DNA of 6,659 bases, taken from positions 1-6,659 of the forward strand of contig JANHAI010000055.1 of the NCBI GenBank assembly GCA_024464205.1, read 5' to 3'. Positions within the stretch are counted from its first letter, which is position 1; each line of letters opens with the position of its first letter. This DNA comes from Candidatus Methanomethylicia archaeon. Lineage in GTDB: Archaea; Thermoproteota; Methanomethylicia; Methanomethylicales; Methanomethylicaceae. The translations under genes and the position numbers were made by a program. Positions 6,041-6,659 of this stretch are shown here, piece by piece. The notes below the pieces were generated by a model. The model was not told the DNA's origin, ran no database searches, and saw nothing but the letters and a program-made list of their open reading frames with translations.

Positions 6041-6659
6041 TCACACAGTGTCCTTGACCAGCCTAAGGTAGGCGTCCTCCAGCGCCGATGAGGAGGGCTT
6101 GAAGCTGATCATGCCTGACTTCATAGCGGCGATCTCCCCGAGGATCCTCTCCTGCGCCTCCACCCCTCCTCTGAACTTGAGGGCGAGCCGTTTATGGTTG
6201 AGCGGGGTGGCTTCCACAACCCCCTCAATATTGGAGATGCTCTTCAGAAGAGGCTCCCCTAACGGCTTCGAGAAGTCCACCTCTGCGATTGTGATGTCTC
6301 CGCTGCCTGAGAGGCCGGCAGTCGCGTTCTCTATCGTATCGTACATCAAGAGGCGACCGTGGTCGATTATCGCCACCTCGTCGCATACCTCGGCGACCTC
6401 GCTCAAGAGGTGCGAGCTCATGAAGATCAGCCTGCTCTTCCTCTTCAGCCCCTTTACAATCTCCCTCACTTCAGCCATCCCTCTCGGGTCCAAGCCTGTT
6501 GAGGGCTCGTCCAAGAGCATTATCTCTGGCTCGGCGAGCAGGGCTGCAGCGATGTTCACCCTCTGCTTCATCCCCTTGGAGAGCTTGCCGACCTTCTTGT
6601 CGAGCCATTCCTCCATCTTCACCTCGGAGATCGCCTCGAAGATCATCTCCTTTTTCCTT
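6041..6659 (-). CDS. ABC transporter ATP-binding subunit, 5'-truncated by window edge
   Basis: Nucleotide-binding subunit of the same ABC-2 exporter, hydrolysing ATP on the inner membrane face. The frame is open to the right edge (RKKE precedes the internal Met at 6646), so the Walker A and Q-loop portion lies outside; about 205 residues are visible of a usual 300 or so. Visible motifs, counted from the Met at 6646: ABC signature LSKGMKQR (22-29), a common variant of LSGGQ in this exporter class; Walker B IMLLDEP (42-48); D-loop STGLDP (49-54); H-loop SSHLLSEV (77-84). A C-terminal extension (about 115-201) ends in SSSALEDAYLRLV, typical of the CcmA/NatA/drug-exporter group. It is the upstream gene of the operon, ending with TGA at 6041-6043 just before the permease. 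No residue expected in the visible part is missing. Confidence 0.95.
   Translation of the reverse strand, partial: RKKEMIFEAISEVKMEEWLDKKVGKLSKGMKQRVNIAAALLAEPEIMLLDEPSTGLDPRGMAEVREIVKGLKRKSRLIFMSSHLLSEVAEVCDEVAIIDHGRLLMYDTIENATAGLSGSGDITIAEVDFSKPLGEPLLKSISNIEGVVEATPLNHKRLALKFRGGVEAQERILGEIAAMKSGMISFKPSSSALEDAYLRLVKDTV

Overview
This 6.66 kb window looks archaeal. The arginyl-tRNA synthetase is of the archaeal type (KMSGR loop, C-terminus ending LGIEAPSRM), AGG is a favoured arginine codon, the promoters look like TATA boxes, and the only terminator-like signals are bare T-tracts. I would place it loosely in the TACK/Bathyarchaeia-like part of the archaea; this is an impression from protein sequence, not a computed placement.

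Layout: (1) argS, plus strand, 1-1728, cut by the left edge. (2) After only 34 bp, a convergent minus-strand gene (1763-4069) for a rifampicin-phosphotransferase/PEP-synthase-like protein. It has an intact phosphohistidine swivel domain, an eroded ATP-grasp module, and no PEP-binding TIM barrel. (3) An AT-rich divergent control region of about 210 bp (4082-4289) with candidate TATA boxes facing both ways, a perfect 11-bp palindrome and a repeated 9-mer. (4) A plus-strand membrane protein (4290-5069) related to PlsY, the acyl-phosphate:glycerol-3-phosphate acyltransferase, with several signature residues replaced. (5) A convergent gap of 107 bp (5070-5176) with T-tracts on both strands. (6) A minus-strand two-gene ABC exporter operon: the permease (5177-6034), preceded by its ATPase (6041 to the right edge, 5' part missing).

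argS is housekeeping. The ABC pair forms one typical ABC-2 exporter of unknown substrate. The most unusual part is the divergent pair in the middle: two recognisable families, phosphotransfer and phospholipid acyl transfer, both lacking textbook catalytic residues and sharing one control region. Whether they act in one pathway is inference only. I saw no tRNA, rRNA, CRISPR array, insertion sequence or att site.
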